DNA of 49,155 bases from Bacteroidales bacterium (GTDB taxonomy: Bacteria; Bacteroidota; Bacteroidia; Bacteroidales; P3). Made by a program: the position numbers and the translations under genes. Positions 7,967 through 16,379 of the stretch are shown here, piece by piece. Within the stretch, counting starts at the first letter, position 1; each line of letters opens with the position of its first letter. The stretch lies in assembly GCA_031260565.1 (NCBI GenBank), contig JAISLH010000111.1:1-49155 (forward strand), given 5' to 3'. The notes below the pieces were generated by a model. That model was not told the origin of the DNA. It saw only the letters and a program-made list of their open reading frames with translations, and did not search any database.

Positions 7967-8021
7967 ATATGTTTTCCCGCGAGCAAATGCGGAGTTTTTT
8001 GTTTATGCCGCAGACGAATAA
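7953..8021 (+). pseudogene. Possible truncated gene start after the array
   Basis: A 22-codon open frame (MAESRYVFPRANAEF, then FVYAADE and stop) starts just inside the end of the repeat ORF. The pattern of aromatic, proline and glutamate residues resembles the first residues of larger Bacteroidetes proteins that I cannot name. It may be the decayed N-terminus of a lost gene that the array once preceded. It is too short to assign and could be chance. Confidence 0.2.
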
Positions 8022-8025
8022 CAAA

Positions 8026-8349
8026 CTATAAATCTTTTGCTACTAACTTGCTAACTTTATTTAATAAGGTGTCCATTTGAGCTGGATTGCTGAGGTAATA
8101 CGTCCAGCAGCTGTCAAATGATTTTTCGCTCACGTTATGCTCCTGAAAGATGTCCTGCCGAAAAGCCGAAAGTCTGTTTGCTTGACTTGCAGTCGTGTCC
8201 TTTACTGTTGCTACAATGGCTTTTGCTTTCTGCATTTGATAAACAATAACCGCCATAGTGTCCTGCTTTATTGGCAAATCCGCTTGGCTACTTTCCTTAC
8301 TGCAAGAGGCAAATAAGACAACAAAGGCAACAAATATTACTCTCTTCAT
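8026..8349 (-). CDS. DUF4296-type lipoprotein
   Basis: A 107-residue protein with a lipoprotein signal peptide: a hydrophobic run at residues 5-14 and the lipobox LFASC with the acylated Cys at about residue 16. The mature part contains the helical DUF4296 pattern, with a conserved-looking YQMQKAKA segment and the FRQDIFQEHNVSEKSFDSCWTYY region. Function is unknown; Bacteroidetes genomes usually carry one small DUF4296 lipoprotein. It starts 4 bp after the nucleoside phosphorylase gene and is the last gene of the fabD unit. No strong terminator is visible after it. Confidence 0.78.
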   Translation of the reverse strand: MKRVIFVAFVVLFASCSKESSQADLPIKQDTMAVIVYQMQKAKAIVATVKDTTASQANRLSAFRQDIFQEHNVSEKSFDSCWTYYLSNPAQMDTLLNKVSKLVAKDL

Positions 8350-8353
8350 ATAT

Positions 8354-9220
8354 TTATAATCTTTCCAAAACTTTTTCTATCAAATCATTCATTGGCTTGC
8401 TGTAATCATCTACAAACTCTCCGCTTGCTCTATTGGCAACTACGTTACAGACCGCAAGCACGCTATGCCCCAAAGCCCTGCCTAAAGCATAACACATTGA
8501 AGCCTCCATTTCGTAATTGACAACTCTAATGCCGTTAAAACAAAAAAGCGGCAGCCTGTCGTTAATGCTATCGTCCGCCAGCTCCAATCGCAATTTACGA
8601 CCCTGAGCAGCATAGAAGCCGGGTGCTGTAATGGTGATTGCCTGCTGCATATCAAAGGCAATATTGTTTATAAGAGTTTGCGAAGCCTCCACAGCATAAG
8701 GTCTGGGGAAAGATTCGTCCCATTTCATAAAGCTAACAAAGTCGTCAGTTAGTCTCTCGTTCAAAACCTGCTTTGCATTATAGAAGCGAAATGAACCGTC
8801 AATGCCCACAACATAACGGGAAGCAACAGCTTGGTTACAGCCGACATCTGCCTGCATTGAGCCGCAAGTGCCGATACGTATAAAATTAAGGTGTTGATGA
8901 GAGGGATTTATCTGTTTTGTACGGAGATTGATATTAACGGCGGCGTCCAATTCGGTAAGTATTATATCAATGTTGCCAACACCCATACCGGTTGCCACAA
9001 CTGATACTTTCTTTCCCTTAAATGAGCCACTATGAATGATGATACCTCTGTTGCTGCGTTTGAGTGTAACAGTGTCAAACTTATCAGACACCATAGCCAC
9101 ACGTTCAGGCTCTCCCACGAGGATAACGTTTTCATTCAACTCATCGTTCTGAAGCCTGATGTGATATAAACTGCCGTCAGGGGCTAACACAAGTTCGGAC
9201 GCTGCCATTGATTGACTCAT
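8354..9220 (-). CDS. Nucleoside phosphorylase (uridine phosphorylase-like)
   Basis: A member of the PNP/UDP phosphorylase family (nucleoside phosphorylase-I fold) that splits a nucleoside with phosphate into base and ribose 1-phosphate. The 288 residues include the phosphate-site segment VATGMGVGNIDIILTEL, the loop RIGTCGSMQADV and the ribose-binding VNYEMEASMCYALG near residue 250. The motif spacing looks closer to uridine phosphorylases than to purine enzymes, but the base specificity is inference. The gene sits 12 bp after fabD and 4 bp before the DUF4296 gene on the same strand. Confidence 0.88.
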   Translation of the reverse strand: MSQSMAASELVLAPDGSLYHIRLQNDELNENVILVGEPERVAMVSDKFDTVTLKRSNRGIIIHSGSFKGKKVSVVATGMGVGNIDIILTELDAAVNINLRTKQINPSHQHLNFIRIGTCGSMQADVGCNQAVASRYVVGIDGSFRFYNAKQVLNERLTDDFVSFMKWDESFPRPYAVEASQTLINNIAFDMQQAITITAPGFYAAQGRKLRLELADDSINDRLPLFCFNGIRVVNYEMEASMCYALGRALGHSVLAVCNVVANRASGEFVDDYSKPMNDLIEKVLERL

Positions 9221-9232
9221 AACACACCTTAT

Positions 9233-10120
9233 TTATATGGAAGCGGACAGAAATTCGCCGTCTGCCTTTACCTTTTTTACAAGTCCTTGCAGCACATTGC
9301 CCGGTCCAACTTCTATAAATATATCCGCTCCGTCTGCAACCATATTTTGGGAGATTTGAGTCCAAAGAACCGGTGATGTCAATTGATTTACGAGGTTTGA
9401 CTTTATTTCTTGAGGGTCGGTAACAGGCTTTGCAGTGAAGTTTTGATAGACAGGGCAGATTGGTTGAGCGAAATGTGTCGCCTCTATAGCCGCTGCCAAT
9501 GACACGCGTGCCGATTCCATAAGCGGAGAGTGAAAAGCACCACCGACTTTCAAAGGTAAGGCACGTTTAGCCCCTGCTTCTTTCAGCTTTTGGCAAGCAA
9601 TCTCAATACCCTTCATTGACCCTGAAATAACCAACTGACCGGGGCAATTATAGTTTGCACAAACTACCACTTCATCTTCAATCTCTCGGCATACCTTTTC
9701 TATAATCTCATCATCCAAACCTATGATTGCCGCCATTGTAGAAGGGTTTTGCTCGCATGCCTTTTGCATTGCCAACGCTCTTGCAGAGACAAGTTTCAGT
9801 CCATCTTCAAAACTCATTGCCTTTGCAGCCACTAAAGCCGAGAACTCACCAAGAGAATGTCCTGCAACCATATTTGGCTTGAAGTCTTCGCCCAAAGCAG
9901 CGGCGAGAATTGTTGAATGCAGAAAAATAGCTGGCTGAGTAACCTTTGTTTGCTTCAAATCGTCATCTGTCCCTGCAAACATAAGGTCAGTAATTCTAAA
10001 ACCGAGTATGTCGTTTGCCTGCTCAAAAAGAGCCTTGCTTGTCAAGGAATTATCGTATAAGTCCTTTCCCATTGTTACAAATTGAGCTCCCTGTCCGGGA
10101 AACAAATATGCTTTTTTCAT
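9233..10120 (-). CDS. fabD: Malonyl-CoA--acyl carrier protein transacylase
   Basis: Loads malonyl units onto acyl carrier protein for fatty-acid synthesis. The 295-residue product has the oxyanion motif FPGQGAQ (residues 7-13), the nucleophile elbow GHSLG (Ser 89), the Arg in SARA (about 114) that binds the malonyl carboxylate, and the catalytic His in AFHSPLM (about 197). It also has the typical C-terminal GPGNVLQGLVKK. It is the first gene of a three-gene minus-strand unit. The other usual fatty-acid synthesis genes (fabH, acpP, fabF) are not next to it. Confidence 0.96.
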   Translation of the reverse strand: MKKAYLFPGQGAQFVTMGKDLYDNSLTSKALFEQANDILGFRITDLMFAGTDDDLKQTKVTQPAIFLHSTILAAALGEDFKPNMVAGHSLGEFSALVAAKAMSFEDGLKLVSARALAMQKACEQNPSTMAAIIGLDDEIIEKVCREIEDEVVVCANYNCPGQLVISGSMKGIEIACQKLKEAGAKRALPLKVGGAFHSPLMESARVSLAAAIEATHFAQPICPVYQNFTAKPVTDPQEIKSNLVNQLTSPVLWTQISQNMVADGADIFIEVGPGNVLQGLVKKVKADGEFLSASI

Positions 10121-10145
10121 TTTGTTAAAGTGTTTTATTCAAACT

Positions 10146-10153
10146 GCAAAAGT
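10146..10153 (-). promoter_or_regulatory. -7 promoter element of the fabD unit
   Basis: The minus strand reads TACTTTTG, 25 nt before ATG 10120, with the same flanks (TTTTTTTCTTACTTTTGCAG) as the promoter at 5884-5891. Confidence 0.65.
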
Positions 10154-10414
10154 AAGAAAAAAAGATAACAATACAATTTTGGAGGCTTTTCTTCATCTTC
10201 ACACGACCAAATTTGACGACAGCAAAATGAAATAAAGCACCTGCTTTTTCAAATTCTAATCAAATAATTTATACAAAAAGGACATCATTTTCGGTGGAAA
10301 AATGGACTGAAATTTTAGAAAAAACTTACAGAAAAAGATATTATTTTCGCCAAATTAACGATTATTCTGATGTTTTTTTAACATATTTTCACCAATAATA
10401 GTCTTGCTTTGCCC

Positions 10415-10467
10415 AAACGCCGTTTCATTTTCTTGAAGTGGCGTTTTAATTTCATGAAACGCCGCTT
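10415..10467. repeat. Copy of the GGCGTTTC/GAAACGCC palindromic repeat
   Basis: AAACGCCGTTTC (10415-10426) can pair with GAAGTGGCGTTT (10435-10446), with two G-U wobbles in RNA. GGCGTTTT also pairs with the following GAAACGCC, so two alternative hairpins are possible. The right half (AAGTGGCGTTT, then GAAACGCCGCTTTA) matches the copies at 40052-40085 and 43715-43748 except in the loop. Confidence 0.75.
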
Positions 10468-10482
10468 TATTTTGGCAAAAAA

Positions 10483-10518
10483 GGGTAAAAAAATAGGGAT
10501 AATACATTCTATTATCCC
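10483..10518 (-). terminator. Rho-independent terminator for a minus-strand transcript with no clear gene
   Basis: GGGATAATA (10496-10504) and TATTATCCC (10510-10518) form a perfect 9-bp stem with a 5-nt loop. On the minus strand the stem is followed by TATTTTTTTA. A similar terminator sits at 40104-40132. Upstream on the same strand are promoter boxes at 10692-10699 and 10726-10733, so a transcript of roughly 190-230 nt is possible. Confidence 0.65.
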
Positions 10519-10691
10519 CATAATGGTTCATATCAAGCCGAAACTTGACAATATAGCAGTCTTACGTATTTCCTACGTCTGCATTCGGCATATCATTTGC
10601 ATTTTTCTCTCACCTGAATTATATAAATCTACCATCTCAAAATCTCTTTTTTTATCACGTTTTTTCTAATCACTATCTCAATTTGATTTTG

Positions 10692-10699
10692 CAAAATTA
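10692..10699 (-). promoter_or_regulatory. -7 promoter element of a possible small minus-strand RNA
   Basis: The minus strand reads TAATTTTG. An identical box flanked by GC lies 34 nt further upstream at 10726-10733. The unit between here and the terminator at 10496-10518 contains no convincing gene. Confidence 0.4.
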
Positions 10700-11094
10700 C
10701 AAAGAATTTTTCTAATAAGAGACAGCAAAATTACCTTTAATTATTTTTTTTGTTTCTAATCTGCATAAGATATATGTACTCAACTGAGCAAAAAAACCTG
10801 CAATACGACTGCGTACAATGAGTAAGTATAGCCCGATTGTGAATAATGTTGTCAGGCTTTTTTACCAAAATTGACACAAACTAATTCTGAAAAAAACGGA
10901 AAAGAGGCTAAAAACAATGAAAACAGGTAAATATTTTTTCAAAACTTTGGCTGGCAATATTTTTGAACATAATAGATTTGTTATTAGAGTGTTGCCGTAT
11001 AGTAAAACTTCATTAAATGAGGGTGAAATGAGAGAAAAAAGTGCCGAAATGAATTTTTTTTGTGCTGAAATGTTTGTATATCAAAAAAAAGTTG

Positions 11095-11102
11095 TACTTT
11101 TG
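11095..11102 (+). promoter_or_regulatory. Upstream promoter of the rpsL operon or of a leader RNA
   Basis: TACTTTTG with TTTG at 11073-11076 (18-nt spacer) gives both Bacteroidetes promoter elements. The local context AAAAAAGTTGTACTTTTGCA is repeated at the rpsL-proximal promoter at 11342-11349. No gene follows within the next 230 nt, so it is either a second promoter for the operon or drives a leader or small RNA. Confidence 0.5.
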
Positions 11103-11341
11103 CACTCCGAAAATTACGAATGTCTTGTTCATTTGGCATATAAGTTTTGTCAGATTCTATGATAAAAACATGGGTTGCGTGCTAAACAGGATTTATTCTA
11201 AAAACTATTGGCTGTAGTTTTATGAACATTTGGAGTTTTTGAGCGAATATAGAAAGTTAAAGAATATATGGAGCGGAGAGGTGCAAACCTTAAAATTTTA
11301 AATTCTTTTTCTAAATATTTTGCAGTTTAAGAAAAAAGTTG

Positions 11342-11349
11342 TACTTTTG
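11342..11349 (+). promoter_or_regulatory. Main promoter of the ribosomal protein operon
   Basis: TACTTTTG is preceded by TTTG at 11319-11322 with a 19-nt spacer, which is the textbook Bacteroidetes arrangement. The leader to ATG 11411 is about 55 nt. Confidence 0.75.
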
Positions 11350-11410
11350 CAGCCCGATTTTTCGGTAAAAAGTTAAGATAAAATAGAATAAAAAGCGTAA
11401 ATAATAAGAT

Positions 11411-11794
11411 ATGCCAACAATTCAGCAATTAGTTCGTAAAGGACGCACGAAGTTAGAATATAAGAGTAAGTCTCCTGCATTGGACTCATGTCCTCAACGT
11501 AGGGGGGTTTGCACGAGGGTTTATACTACAACACCTAAGAAGCCTAATTCTGCAATGCGTAAAGTTGCCAGAGTTAAATTGACAAACACTAAGGAGGTTA
11601 ATGCTTATATCCCTGGTGAGGGTCATAATTTACAGGAGCACTCTATCGTTATGATTAGAGGAGGTCGTGTTAAGGATTTGCCGGGTGTTCGTTACCATAT
11701 TATTCGTGGGGCTTTAGATACGGCAGGAGTTGATGGAAGAAAGCAACGCCGCTCAAAATATGGAGCAAAACGACCAAAAGCTGCTAAAAAATAA
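11411..11794 (+). CDS. rpsL: 30S ribosomal protein S12
   Basis: Decoding-centre protein uS12, 127 residues. It has the conserved loops [13 protein letters not shown] (Lys 43 and 44) and [12 protein letters not shown] (Lys 88, Asp 89). These are the positions where substitutions give streptomycin resistance in other bacteria, and the residues here are the sensitive, wild-type ones. The C-terminus is Lys-rich ([12 protein letters not shown]). It is the first gene of the fused str-S10-spc-alpha gene run, with its own strong promoter, and 15 bp separate it from rpsG. Confidence 0.98.
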   Translation: MPTIQQLVRKGRTKLEYKSKSPALDSCPQRRGVCTRVYTTTPKKPNSAMRKVARVKLTNTKEVNAYIPGEGHNLQEHSIVMIRGGRVKDLPGVRYHIIRGALDTAGVDGRKQRRSKYGAKRPKAAKK

Positions 11795-11809
11795 TAAACA
11801 GAAGGTAAG

Positions 11810-12277
11810 ATGAGAAAAGCTAAACCAAGTAAGAGAATAATTTTGCCAGATCCGAAGTTCAATGACACTTTGGTTACTAAGTTTGTAAATAACATCATGC
11901 TTAAGGGCAAGAAAACGATAGCATACAATATTTTTTATGATGCAATAGATATAGTTGCAGACAAGTCAAGTGAAGGCGGATTAGATGTATGGAAGAAGGC
12001 ATTGGCAAATGTAACCCCCAATGTTGAGGTTCGTAGCCGCAGAATAGGTGGTGCAACCTTTCAAATTCCATCAGAGATACGTCCTGACCGCAAGCAATCA
12101 ATGGGTATGAAGAACCTTATAGGCTTTGCTCGCAAGCGTAATGAAAAATCTATGGCTCAACGTTTGGCAGGAGAGATTCTCCAAGCATTCAAAGAAGAAG
12201 GTGCAGCCTTTAAGAAGAAAGAAGACGTTCATCGTATGGCAGAAGCTAACAAGGCTTTCTCTCATTTTAGATTTTAA
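11810..12277 (+). CDS. rpsG: 30S ribosomal protein S7
   Basis: uS7 nucleates assembly of the 30S head and contacts the E-site tRNA. It has 155 residues with the usual [16 protein letters not shown] start and the [15 protein letters not shown] beta-hairpin segment (about 75-89) that reaches the mRNA exit. Length and motifs are normal for the family. It lies between rpsL and fusA, the standard str-operon order. In other bacteria S7 represses its own operon; no corresponding intergenic structure is obvious in the 15-bp gap. Confidence 0.98.
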   Translation: MRKAKPSKRIILPDPKFNDTLVTKFVNNIMLKGKKTIAYNIFYDAIDIVADKSSEGGLDVWKKALANVTPNVEVRSRRIGGATFQIPSEIRPDRKQSMGMKNLIGFARKRNEKSMAQRLAGEILQAFKEEGAAFKKKEDVHRMAEANKAFSHFRF

Positions 12278-12305
12278 TAAATAAGAAAAAAGGAAGAATA
12301 GATTT

Positions 12306-14384
12306 ATGTCGGATTTACATTTCACACGGAACATTGGTATTATGGCTCACATAGACGCCGGTAAGACAACAACTACCGAGCGTATATTGTACTACACTGG
12401 TAAGAATTATAAAATCGGTGAAGTGCATGAGGGCGCTGCTACAATGGACTGGATGGCTCAAGAACAAGAGCGAGGCATTACTATTACTTCTGCTGCAACG
12501 ACTGTATTTTGGAAATATGACGATAATCAATACAAAATAAACATCATTGATACACCGGGACACGTTGATTTTACTGTTGAGGTAGAGCGTTCTTTGCGTG
12601 TTTTAGATGGTGCTGTAGCTTTGTTCTGTGCTGTCGGAGGTGTAGAGCCTCAGAGTGAGACGGTATGGCGTCAGGCTGATAAATATAATGTGCCTCGTAT
12701 AGGTTTTGTCAATAAAATGGACAGGGCAGGGGCAGACTTCTTTAATGTGGTCAATCAGATAAAAGAACGACTTGGAGCAAATCCTATTCCATTGCAGATA
12801 CCAATAGGACAGGAAGATATGTTCAAAGGCGTTATCGATTTGATTTCTAACAAGGCGTTGATGTATGACGAAGAGTCAAATGGTATGAAGATGTATGAAA
12901 TACCAATGCCTGATGATTTGAAAGAAATAGCAGCAAAATATCGTAAAGCGTTGATAGAGGGAGTAGCTGAGGAAGACGATGAGTTGCTGATGAGATATAT
13001 GGAAGACGAAAATAGCATAACAGAAGAGGAGATGATACACCAAATTCGCAAGGCTACTTGTGAAATGAGAATTACTCCTGTGTTGTGTGGTTCTTCATTT
13101 AAGAATAAAGGTGTTCAAAACCTTATTGATGCTGTTTGTAAGTTTTTACCAAGCCCTATTGATGTTCCGGAGATAGAAGGAATAAATCCTAAAACAGACG
13201 AGAAGACAACCCGTCAAGTTGATGCGAAAGCACCATTTGCAGCGTTGGCATTTAAGATTGCTACCGACCCTTATGTAGGTCGTATATGTTTCTTCCGTGT
13301 CTATTCAGGAGCTTTGGACGCTGGCTCGTATGTGTTTAATGCTGCAACAGGCAAAAAGGAGCGTATATCTCGTATTATGCAGATGCATGCTAACAAGCAA
13401 AATCCATTAGATAGAATAGAAGCAGGTGATATAGGTGCTGCTGTTGGTTTCAAGGAAATAAAGACTGGAAATACTCTTTGTGATGAAAATCATCCGATAA
13501 TATTAGAGTCAATGTCTTTTCCTGAGCCGGTTATTTCTATAGCAGTTGAGCCAATAAAGCAAGCAGATTTAGATAAGTTTAATAACGCTCTAACAAAATT
13601 GACCGAAGAAGACCCTACGTTGCAAATATCAACCGATGAAAACTCAGGACAGACCATTATGAAAGGTATGGGTGAGTTACATTTGGATATTATTATGGAT
13701 AGAATGCGTAGAGAGTTTAGTGTAGAATGTAATCAGGGTGCTCCTCAGGTGGCTTATAAAGAGGCTATAACAGCTTCTTGCGAACACAGAGAAGTATATA
13801 AGAAGCAGACGGGTGGCAGAGGTAAATTTGCTGACATCGTCTTTTCGCTTTCTCCTGCCGATATTGATGCTAAGGGCTTGCAGTTTGTTAATGAGGTTAG
13901 AGGAGGTAATATTCCTAAGGAATTTATACCTTCCATAGAAAAGGGATTTAAGCAGGCAATGCAAAATGGCGTCTTGGCAGGCTTCCCATTGGAGAGCATG
14001 AAGGTCGTGATAAAAGACGGCTCTTTTCATCCTGTTGATTCAGATGCTTTGTCTTTTGAGTTATGTGCAAAGGTGGCTTTCAAAGAAGCCGCAAGAAAAG
14101 CTAAGCCTGTGTTGCTTGAACCTATTATGTTGGTAGAGGTAACTACTCCTGACGCTTATTTGGGGGATGTAACAGGGGATTTAAATCGCAGGCGTGCAAT
14201 ATTGGAAAGTATTACAGCTAAGATAGGAGTGCAGGCTGTGCGTGCAAAAGTGCCATTAGCTCAAATGTTTGGCTATGTAACCTCACTGAGGACGATTACT
14301 TCGGGGAGAGCGAATTCCACAATGGAATTTTCCCACTATGCCGAAGCTCCAAAAGATGTAACAGAAGCGGTGTTGAAAAAGTAA
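12306..14384 (+). CDS. fusA: Elongation factor G
   Basis: Translocation GTPase that moves tRNAs and mRNA after peptide-bond formation and helps recycle ribosomes. The 692-residue product carries all G-domain motifs: G1 AHIDAGKT (14-21), the switch-I RGITI, G3 DTPGH (82-86) and G4 NKMD (136-139). Domain II follows, and domain IV ends with the [14 protein letters not shown] region near the C-terminus. It appears full length. It sits in the str operon 28 bp after rpsG. In this window tuf does not follow fusA: rpsJ comes next, as I recall for Bacteroidetes. Confidence 0.97.
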   Translation: MSDLHFTRNIGIMAHIDAGKTTTTERILYYTGKNYKIGEVHEGAATMDWMAQEQERGITITSAATTVFWKYDDNQYKINIIDTPGHVDFTVEVERSLRVLDGAVALFCAVGGVEPQSETVWRQADKYNVPRIGFVNKMDRAGADFFNVVNQIKERLGANPIPLQIPIGQEDMFKGVIDLISNKALMYDEESNGMKMYEIPMPDDLKEIAAKYRKALIEGVAEEDDELLMRYMEDENSITEEEMIHQIRKATCEMRITPVLCGSSFKNKGVQNLIDAVCKFLPSPIDVPEIEGINPKTDEKTTRQVDAKAPFAALAFKIATDPYVGRICFFRVYSGALDAGSYVFNAATGKKERISRIMQMHANKQNPLDRIEAGDIGAAVGFKEIKTGNTLCDENHPIILESMSFPEPVISIAVEPIKQADLDKFNNALTKLTEEDPTLQISTDENSGQTIMKGMGELHLDIIMDRMRREFSVECNQGAPQVAYKEAITASCEHREVYKKQTGGRGKFADIVFSLSPADIDAKGLQFVNEVRGGNIPKEFIPSIEKGFKQAMQNGVLAGFPLESMKVVIKDGSFHPVDSDALSFELCAKVAFKEAARKAKPVLLEPIMLVEVTTPDAYLGDVTGDLNRRRAILESITAKIGVQAVRAKVPLAQMFGYVTSLRTITSGRANSTMEFSHYAEAPKDVTEAVLKK

Positions 14385-14406
14385 ATAACAAGATAAAATA
14401 TAGATT

Positions 14407-14712
14407 GTGAATCAGAGAATAAGAATAAAATTGAAATCATACGATCATAATTTGGTAGATAAATCTGCTGAAAAGATTGTGAAGACTGTAAAGCTGGCAG
14501 GTGCAACGGTTAATGGTCCTATACCATTGCCGACCCGCAAGAAAATTTTTACAGTGAATCGTTCTACTTTTGTAAATAAGAAATCAAGAGAGCAGTTTGA
14601 GTGGAGTTCTTATAAGAGATTGTTGGATATTTACAGCAATTCTTCAAAGACAATAGATGCTCTTATGAAGTTGGAATTACCAAGTGGAGTTGAAGTAGAG
14701 ATAAAGGTTTAA
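14407..14712 (+). CDS. rpsJ: 30S ribosomal protein S10
   Basis: uS10, which is both a 30S head protein and, as NusE, part of transcription antitermination complexes. It has 101 residues with the conserved [22 protein letters not shown] start and the GPIPLPTRK loop (about 38-46). The start codon is GTG at 14407: no ATG exists nearby and the alignment with the family begins right here. GTG is rare among the other genes of this run. An 83-nt intergenic gap with a possible CAGC/GCTG hairpin precedes rplC. Confidence 0.97.
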   Translation: MNQRIRIKLKSYDHNLVDKSAEKIVKTVKLAGATVNGPIPLPTRKKIFTVNRSTFVNKKSREQFEWSSYKRLLDIYSNSSKTIDALMKLELPSGVEVEIKV

Positions 14713-14795
14713 TTAAGAAAAAAGAGAGTAAAAATAATTCAATATAATTATTCAGCCGCTGTCTGTAGATACGCTGAGAAAAAGTAAAAGAAAAA

Positions 14796-15425
14796 ATGTC
14801 AGGATTATTAGGTAAAAAAATAGGGATGACTAGCATCTATGATGCCTCTGGGAAACAACAACCATGCACGGTTATTGAAGCTGGTCCTTGTGTTGTAACA
14901 CAAGTAAGGACTCCTGAAAAAGACGGGTATAGTGCTATTCAATTAGCCTTTGAAGAAATGAAAGAAAAAGCTTGCACAAAGCCAATGAAAGGGCATTTTG
15001 CAAAGGCTAATACGACACCAAAAAGATATGTTATGGAGTTCTCTCGTTTTGAAGAGGGTGAAAGAAAACACTTTGGGGATATTTTGACTTGCAATGTTTT
15101 TACTGAAGGCGAATATGTAGATGTTGCTGGAATATCTAAAGGAAAAGGCTTTCAAGGTGTAGTAAAGCGACACGGATTTAGTGGTGTTGGTGATAAAACT
15201 CATGGTCAGCATGACAGACTTAGAGCACCAGGTTCGGTTGGCGCATCATCTTATCCTTCTAGAGTATTCAAGGGATTAAGAATGGCTGGTCGTATGGGAG
15301 GCAGTAGAGTAAAAGTCCAAAACCTTCAAATCTTAAAAATAATTGAAGAGAAGAATTTAGTTTTAATTAAAGGCTCTGTTCCTGGAGCAAAAGGGAGCAT
15401 ATTAAAGATTGAGAGATGGAGTTAA
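14796..15425 (+). CDS. rplC: 50S ribosomal protein L3
   Basis: uL3, one of the first proteins to bind 23S rRNA; its extended loop reaches toward the peptidyl-transferase centre. It has 209 residues with the typical [19 protein letters not shown] start and the loop [13 protein letters not shown], followed by [15 protein letters not shown] (about 131-146). The gene overlaps the start of rplD by 10 bp, which suggests translational coupling. It follows an 83-nt gap after rpsJ, the longest in the S10 part of the cluster. Confidence 0.98.
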   Translation: MSGLLGKKIGMTSIYDASGKQQPCTVIEAGPCVVTQVRTPEKDGYSAIQLAFEEMKEKACTKPMKGHFAKANTTPKRYVMEFSRFEEGERKHFGDILTCNVFTEGEYVDVAGISKGKGFQGVVKRHGFSGVGDKTHGQHDRLRAPGSVGASSYPSRVFKGLRMAGRMGGSRVKVQNLQILKIIEEKNLVLIKGSVPGAKGSILKIERWS

Positions 15426-16051
15426 AGATTTATAATATAAATGGAGTTGATAGTGCAAGAACTATCACGGTTGATGACACTTTGTTTGCAACAGAACCCA
15501 ATGACCATGTTATTTGGTTGGATGTAAAACAATATTTAGCAAATCAAAGGCAAGGCACACATAAGTCTAAAGAGCGTTCGGAAGTTTCTGGTTCGACAAG
15601 AAAACTTAAGAAGCAAAAAGGAACGGGTGGAGCAAGAGCAGGAGATATTAATAGCCCTACAATTGTTGGAGGTGGTAGAGCATTTGGACCAAGACCGAGA
15701 GATTATCATTTCAAATTGAACAAAAAAGTTAAGCGTTTGGCTCGTCTTTCAGCCCTTTCTTACAAAGCAAAGGGAGATAGTATAATGATAGTAGAAGACT
15801 TTGGCTTTGAGGCACCTAAGACTAAAAACATGATAAAAGTATTAGCTGACTTGAAGATGAATGATAAAAAAACGTTGCTTGTTACTCAGAATGATAAAGA
15901 AAATTTTGTGCTTTTGTCTGCACGTAATCTAACAAAAGTAAGAGTTACAGATGCTGAGTCTATCAATACTTATGATGTTTTGAATGCAAGCAAATTAGTC
16001 ATTACTGAGACCGCAGTTAAGGAATTAGAAAAATTATTGGCTAATTCGTAG
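15416..16051 (+). CDS. rplD: 50S ribosomal protein L4
   Basis: uL4 lines the peptide exit tunnel next to L22. It has 211 residues. The tunnel loop is visible as [17 protein letters not shown] (about 62-78), the region where macrolide-resistance changes occur in other species, followed by [13 protein letters not shown]. Its ATG lies within the last codons of rplC (10-bp overlap). In gamma-proteobacteria L4 represses the S10 operon; no such leader can be identified here with confidence. Confidence 0.98.
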   Translation: MELKIYNINGVDSARTITVDDTLFATEPNDHVIWLDVKQYLANQRQGTHKSKERSEVSGSTRKLKKQKGTGGARAGDINSPTIVGGGRAFGPRPRDYHFKLNKKVKRLARLSALSYKAKGDSIMIVEDFGFEAPKTKNMIKVLADLKMNDKKTLLVTQNDKENFVLLSARNLTKVRVTDAESINTYDVLNASKLVITETAVKELEKLLANS

Positions 16052-16076
16052 TAATATAAATAATAATTAGAGTAAA

Positions 16077-16370
16077 ATGAATATCATCGTAAAGCCGATT
16101 ATTACAGAAAAAATGACCAAGACGACAGAGAGGTTCTCAAACCGCTTTGGGTTCATAGTGGATAAGCGTGCAAACAAAATAGAAATTAAGAAAGAAATTG
16201 AGCTGATGTATGGTGTAAAAGTTGAACAAGTAAACACAATGAATTACGATGGAAAAAACAAATCAAGATATACCAAGTCAGGTTTTATACAAGGTAAATC
16301 GAATTCTTTCAAAAAGGCTATCGTAACGTTAGCCGAAGGTGATACAATAGATTTTTTTAGCAATATTTAA
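16077..16370 (+). CDS. rplW: 50S ribosomal protein L23
   Basis: uL23 sits at the exit of the nascent-peptide tunnel and is the docking site for trigger factor and the signal recognition particle. It has 97 residues, begins MNIIVKPIITEKMTK and contains the anchoring segment RFGFIVDKRANKIEIKKEIE (about 23-42). The central extended loop is intact (DGKNKSRYTKSGFIQGKSN). Spacing to rplB is 9 bp. Length is normal for the family. Confidence 0.97.
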   Translation: MNIIVKPIITEKMTKTTERFSNRFGFIVDKRANKIEIKKEIELMYGVKVEQVNTMNYDGKNKSRYTKSGFIQGKSNSFKKAIVTLAEGDTIDFFSNI

Positions 16371-16379
16371 TATAAAGAG

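Larger units (their letters stand above)
10154..11341. other. Gene-poor gap of about 1.2 kb between fabD and the rpsL operon
   Basis: No open frame here is convincing. From left to right it holds: a stretch (about 10262-10520) that shares short blocks with 39850-40133; a palindromic repeat at 10415-10467; a minus-oriented terminator at 10483-10518; two minus-strand -7 boxes at 10692-10699 and 10726-10733; an imperfect hairpin with a T-run ending at about 10863; and a plus-strand promoter at 11095-11102 that starts a leader of about 230 nt before the rpsL promoter. An 81-codon plus-strand frame at 10917-11162 overlaps that promoter and looks spurious. A 20-codon minus-strand frame lies at 10573-10635. 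Confidence 0.7.

Noticed and set aside
10409-10669. 86-codon plus-strand frame (MPKRRFIFLKWRFNFMKRR)
   Set aside because: It is the translation of the palindromic repeat and the terminator region, with no promoter and no recognisable domain.
10917-11162. 81-codon plus-strand frame
   Set aside because: It contains the promoter at 11073-11102 in its middle, shows no domain and has a composition like the surrounding non-coding DNA.
10121-11410. tRNA or rRNA genes in the gaps
   Set aside because: I looked for cloverleaf features such as GGTTCGAATCC-like T-loops and CCA ends in all large gaps and saw none.
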